From Streptomyces typhae (GTDB lineage: Bacteria; Actinomycetota; Actinomycetes; Streptomycetales; Streptomycetaceae): DNA of 64,000 nucleotides. How positions within the stretch are numbered: the first letter of the stretch is position 1; each line of letters opens with the position of its first letter. The notes beneath the pieces were generated by a model that saw only the letters and a list, made by a program, of their open reading frames with translations, was not told where the DNA came from and made no database searches. The stretch is taken from contig NZ_WPNZ01000021.1 of assembly GCF_009755605.1 (NCBI RefSeq), positions 120,656 to 184,655 of the forward strand. The letters are read 5' to 3'. A program made the translations under genes and the position numbers. Positions 61,839 to 64,000 of the stretch are shown here, piece after piece.

Positions 61839-61958
61839 ATGGGCAGCTTCCAGAACACCGCGACGGGTCGTCATGACCTCGAGCCTTTCTGGCCTTCCCG
61901 GCAGCATCACGACTTCGACCGGGTGTGTTGCCGCGCGCTGAACGCGCGGGCCCTCTGA
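61839..61958 (+). CDS. Putative leader peptide (39 aa) with Cys-Cys
   Basis: Reading frame MGSFQNTATGRHDLEPFWPS then RQHHDFDRVCCRALNARAL. Resembles the Cys-ended Streptomyces leader peptides. TTCAAT ends six bases before the ATG. The stop is 76 bases before the winged-helix gene, so it could be an attenuator for it. Function is inference. Confidence 0.5.
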   Translation: MGSFQNTATGRHDLEPFWPSRQHHDFDRVCCRALNARAL

Positions 61959-62034
61959 AGCCGCATTCCCGGCCTCCGGCCTGACGCGCACGACGTACGT
62001 CCTCGACGACTCCTTAGCGCGAAAGAGCTGACTC

Positions 62035-62661
62035 ATGGCGAACTCCCGTACCTTCTCCACCGCAACCGCCACCGCCACCGCCACCGCACCGGCAGGCGCC
62101 CGTGGCGGCGCCCCCTCGGCACGGGGCAGGCTGCGTGCCGTGGCCCCCGACGAGGTGGCCCAGGTCTCCGGCCTCGCCGACATCTCGGGCTTCCTGCCGC
62201 CGGGCGCGACCCTGCTGCCCGCGCCCCAGCACGCCCTGCCCACCCAGCCCGGACAGCCCCCGATGATCGGCTATCTGGTCCTCCTGCCCGCGGGCCAGGA
62301 GCGCCTCGCCACCGGCCCCGACGCCCCCGGGGCCGGGCCGCCCGAGGCGCCGGACGGCCGCGGCCCCGTCCACATCGACGCCGTACGGCGCTCCGCGCAC
62401 GTCGAGGGGCAGGCGCTCGACCTCACGTACCTGGAGTTCGAGCTGCTCGCCCATCTCGTCGCGCATCCGCACCGGGTGCACACCCGCGATCAGCTGGTGA
62501 CGACGGTGTGGGGGTACGGGCACGTGGGCGACGGGCGGACCGTCGACGTCCATGTCGCCCGGCTGCGGCGCAAGCTCGGTGCCGAGCACCGCAAGACCAT
62601 TCAGACGGTGCGGCGGGTGGGGTACAAGTACGCGCCGCCGACGGCGCCTGCCGTCGGCTGA
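62035..62661 (+). CDS. Orphan OmpR-type winged-helix regulator
   Basis: 208 residues. No receiver domain; N-terminus is a TATATATA and Ala/Pro-rich stretch, residues 25-105 a poorly defined domain, then an OmpR trans_reg_C domain (about 120-205: LTYLEFELLAHLVAHPHRVHTRDQL and TVDVHVARLRRKLG, VGYKY). Lack of a phospho-Asp means control must be other than phosphorylation. Preceded by the Cys-Cys peptide. Confidence 0.9.
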   Translation: MANSRTFSTATATATATAPAGARGGAPSARGRLRAVAPDEVAQVSGLADISGFLPPGATLLPAPQHALPTQPGQPPMIGYLVLLPAGQERLATGPDAPGAGPPEAPDGRGPVHIDAVRRSAHVEGQALDLTYLEFELLAHLVAHPHRVHTRDQLVTTVWGYGHVGDGRTVDVHVARLRRKLGAEHRKTIQTVRRVGYKYAPPTAPAVG

Positions 62662-62799
62662 CGCTTTCCGGCCCTGCGGTTCCCGCCGCTCTTCCGCGTC
62701 CGGCGCGTCCCGCGCACCCCGCGCACCCCGCGAAGGAACGGTTCTCCTGTTGGCGGAATCCGGTTCCCCCGTGACCGGCTCCGGCGGCAGCATCGCCCC

Positions 62800-63801
62800 A
62801 TGAGACTTCTGATGTTGGGTGGTACGGAGTTCGTGGGGCGGGCCGTCGCGGAGGCGGCGCTCGCCCGCGGTTGGGACGTGACGGTCTTCCACCGCGGGCG
62901 GCACGCGGCGCCGGAGGGGGTGCGGGCCGTGCACGGGGACCGCACGACGGCCGAGGGGCTCGCGGCGCTCGCCGACGCCGACGACGGCGGCACGTGGGAC
63001 GCCGTCGTCGACACCTGGTCGGGGGCGCCGCGGGTCGTCCGGGACGCGGCGCGGGTGCTCGCCGGGCGGGCCGGGCGCTTCGTGTACGTGTCGAGTGCCT
63101 CGGTCTACCGCTTTCCCGGGGCCGCCGGTTCCGACGAGTCGTACCCCCTGGTGGATGGGGACCCAGATGCCGACGCGGTGGCGTACGCGGAGGACAAGCG
63201 CGGGGGTGAGCTGGCCGCCGAGAAGGTCTTCGGGGCGGAGCGGGTGCTGCATGTGCGGGCCGGGCTGATTCTGGGGCCCTACGAGAACGTCGGGCGACTG
63301 CCGTGGTGGCTGGGCCGGGTCGCCCGGGGCGGGCCCGTCCTCGCGCCCGGCCCGCGCGACGCCGCCGTCCAGTTCGTCGATGTACGGGACCTCGCCGAGT
63401 GGACGCTGGACGCGGTGGCGGGCGGGCTCTCCGGTCCGTACAACGTGGTCTGCCCCGTGGGGCACGTCACGATGGGCGAGTTGCTCGAAGCGTGTGTGGA
63501 CGTGGCCGGGGGGCCCGGGGTCGAGCTGCGGTGGGTGGCGCCCGAGGTGGTGGTCGACGCGGGGATCGCTCCCTGGGAGGAGCTCCCTGTGTGGCTGCCG
63601 CCCGGTGAGCTGTACGACACGCTGCACGACACCGCCGTGGGCAAGGCGGTGGCCGCGGGGTTGCGGTGCCGGTCCGTGCGGGAGACCGTGGCCGACACCT
63701 TTTTCTGGCTCCGGAGCCTTGGTGGGGTGGCGCCTCAGCGGTCCGACCGGCCTCGGAAGGGGCTTGATCCTGAGCGGGAGCGGGCGGTGCTCGGCCTGTA
63801 G
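62800..63801 (+). CDS. NAD-dependent epimerase/reductase (SDR extended)
   Basis: 333 residues. MLGGTEFVGRAVAEAALARG is the nucleotide fold; VYVSSASVYR with Ser and Tyr-x-x-x-Lys (AYAEDKRGGE) is the active site; AGLILGPYENVGRL follows. This is similar to plant-type chloroplast RNA-binding or epimerase families; the substrate is unclear. CAGCAT lies six bases before the ATG without a ribosome site: leaderless. Confidence 0.9.
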   Translation: MRLLMLGGTEFVGRAVAEAALARGWDVTVFHRGRHAAPEGVRAVHGDRTTAEGLAALADADDGGTWDAVVDTWSGAPRVVRDAARVLAGRAGRFVYVSSASVYRFPGAAGSDESYPLVDGDPDADAVAYAEDKRGGELAAEKVFGAERVLHVRAGLILGPYENVGRLPWWLGRVARGGPVLAPGPRDAAVQFVDVRDLAEWTLDAVAGGLSGPYNVVCPVGHVTMGELLEACVDVAGGPGVELRWVAPEVVVDAGIAPWEELPVWLPPGELYDTLHDTAVGKAVAAGLRCRSVRETVADTFFWLRSLGGVAPQRSDRPRKGLDPERERAVLGL

Positions 63802-63814
63802 GGCGGCCCGGGGG

Positions 63815-63875
63815 GTTCCTGGTGTCCGGGGTTCCGGGTGCCCGGGGTTCCGGGTGCCCGGGGCCCCGGGTGCCC
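63815..63875. repeat. 16-base tandem repeat
   Basis: Four units of GTTCCGGGTGCCCGGG, first and last degenerate, directly downstream of the reductase gene. Confidence 0.85.
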
Positions 63876-63902
63876 TGACCGCCCACATCGACGTTGCCGC
63901 AG

Positions 63903-63952
63903 GGGTGGGCTGTGCCCACCCGTCCCGCCCTGCGGGACGATTGCCCACAGGG
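63903..63952. repeat. Double hairpin, dispersed Streptomyces repeat
   Basis: GGGTGGGC-TGT-GCCCACCC (63903-63921) and GTCCCGC-CCT-GCGGGAC (63922-63938), followed by TTGCCCACAGGGGTGG. Related to the repeat after aceE. Confidence 0.7.
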
Positions 63953-64000
63953 GTGGTGACCTGCGGTGCGATGGGGTGGGCAGCAACGGGCGGGTGGGAA

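Noticed and set aside
61773..62243. Minus-strand 156-codon frame over the leader peptide region
   Set aside because: No ribosome site and antisense to the winged-helix gene start.
62014..63948. Minus-strand open frame of 644 codons
   Set aside because: Antisense to the winged-helix and reductase genes; no motif, Pro/Arg/Gly-rich.
1..64000. tRNA, rRNA, CRISPR, insertion sequences, prophage, origin
   Set aside because: Searched by eye for CCA ends, spaced direct repeats, transposase motifs and DnaA boxes; none seen.

Overview
The window is chromosomal DNA of a Streptomyces or a very close relative. Base composition is extremely GC-rich with G or C in nearly every third codon position, GTG starts are common, and the gene content is typical: an actinobacterial aa3 oxidase with subunit IV, GlnA next to GlnII, PspA/PspAA, DUF3043 and DUF4191 proteins, and small Streptomyces-only proteins. 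Gene order also follows the mycobacterial ctaE-ctaC-adoK-nadA-cobU-cobT-cobS-pepA-lpd-dlaT-lipB-lipA-glnA stretch (synteny recalled from general knowledge, not searched). I see no rRNA, tRNA, insertion sequence, integrase or CRISPR array.

Layout. 1-8 kb: respiratory genes on the minus strand (ctaE start; ctaC-ctaD-ctaF chained by 4-base overlaps), a receiver-like protein, an L,D-transpeptidase lipoprotein, a cysteine desulfurase fused to a TusA domain, and an adenosine-kinase-like PfkB enzyme. 8-17.5 kb: a 71-residue gene, an anchored extracytoplasmic protein, the divergent Fe-S pair erpA/nadA, a two-component system, pspA-pspAA and membrane or methyltransferase genes. 17.6-25.6 kb: corrinoid genes cobU (with an N-terminal MBL-like domain), cobT and cobS, interrupted by an MprF-like, a rhomboid-like and a HIHH membrane protein. 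25.7-34.7 kb: pepA, then the pyruvate dehydrogenase set lpdA (E3), sucB/dlaT-type E2, a GntR regulator and aceE (E1). 34.9-43.6 kb: regulators, SDR, GNAT, PP2C/SpoIIE phosphatase, TIGR01777 protein and an FAD amine-oxidase-like enzyme. 43.9-49.5 kb: lipB, lipA (they lipoylate the E2 above), small proteins, RDD protein and glnA.

49.5-59.9 kb looks more accessory: an exonuclease-BRCT-BRCT-TerD fusion, an XRE regulator, the remnant of an SDR gene, a small secreted protein, a YjbR-type protein with a coding minisatellite, then a B12-riboswitch-controlled ABC importer, and an AraC regulator coupled to a VOC protein. 59.9-64 kb returns to core genes: ArsC-like reductase, glnII, a possible leader peptide, an orphan winged-helix regulator and a reductase.

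Three regulatory patterns stand out. (1) More than a dozen starts lie 6-8 bases downstream of a NANNNT -10 hexamer with no Shine-Dalgarno, so many transcripts are probably leaderless. (2) glnA and glnII both carry paired GlnR-type boxes with the same 22-base period. (3) A cobalamin riboswitch precedes the importer, which ties it to the cob genes elsewhere in the window. No wholly new multi-gene system is proven here. The best candidates for a second look are the membrane trio inside the cob genes, the nuclease-TerD fusion, and the Cys-Cys leader peptide ahead of the winged-helix gene.
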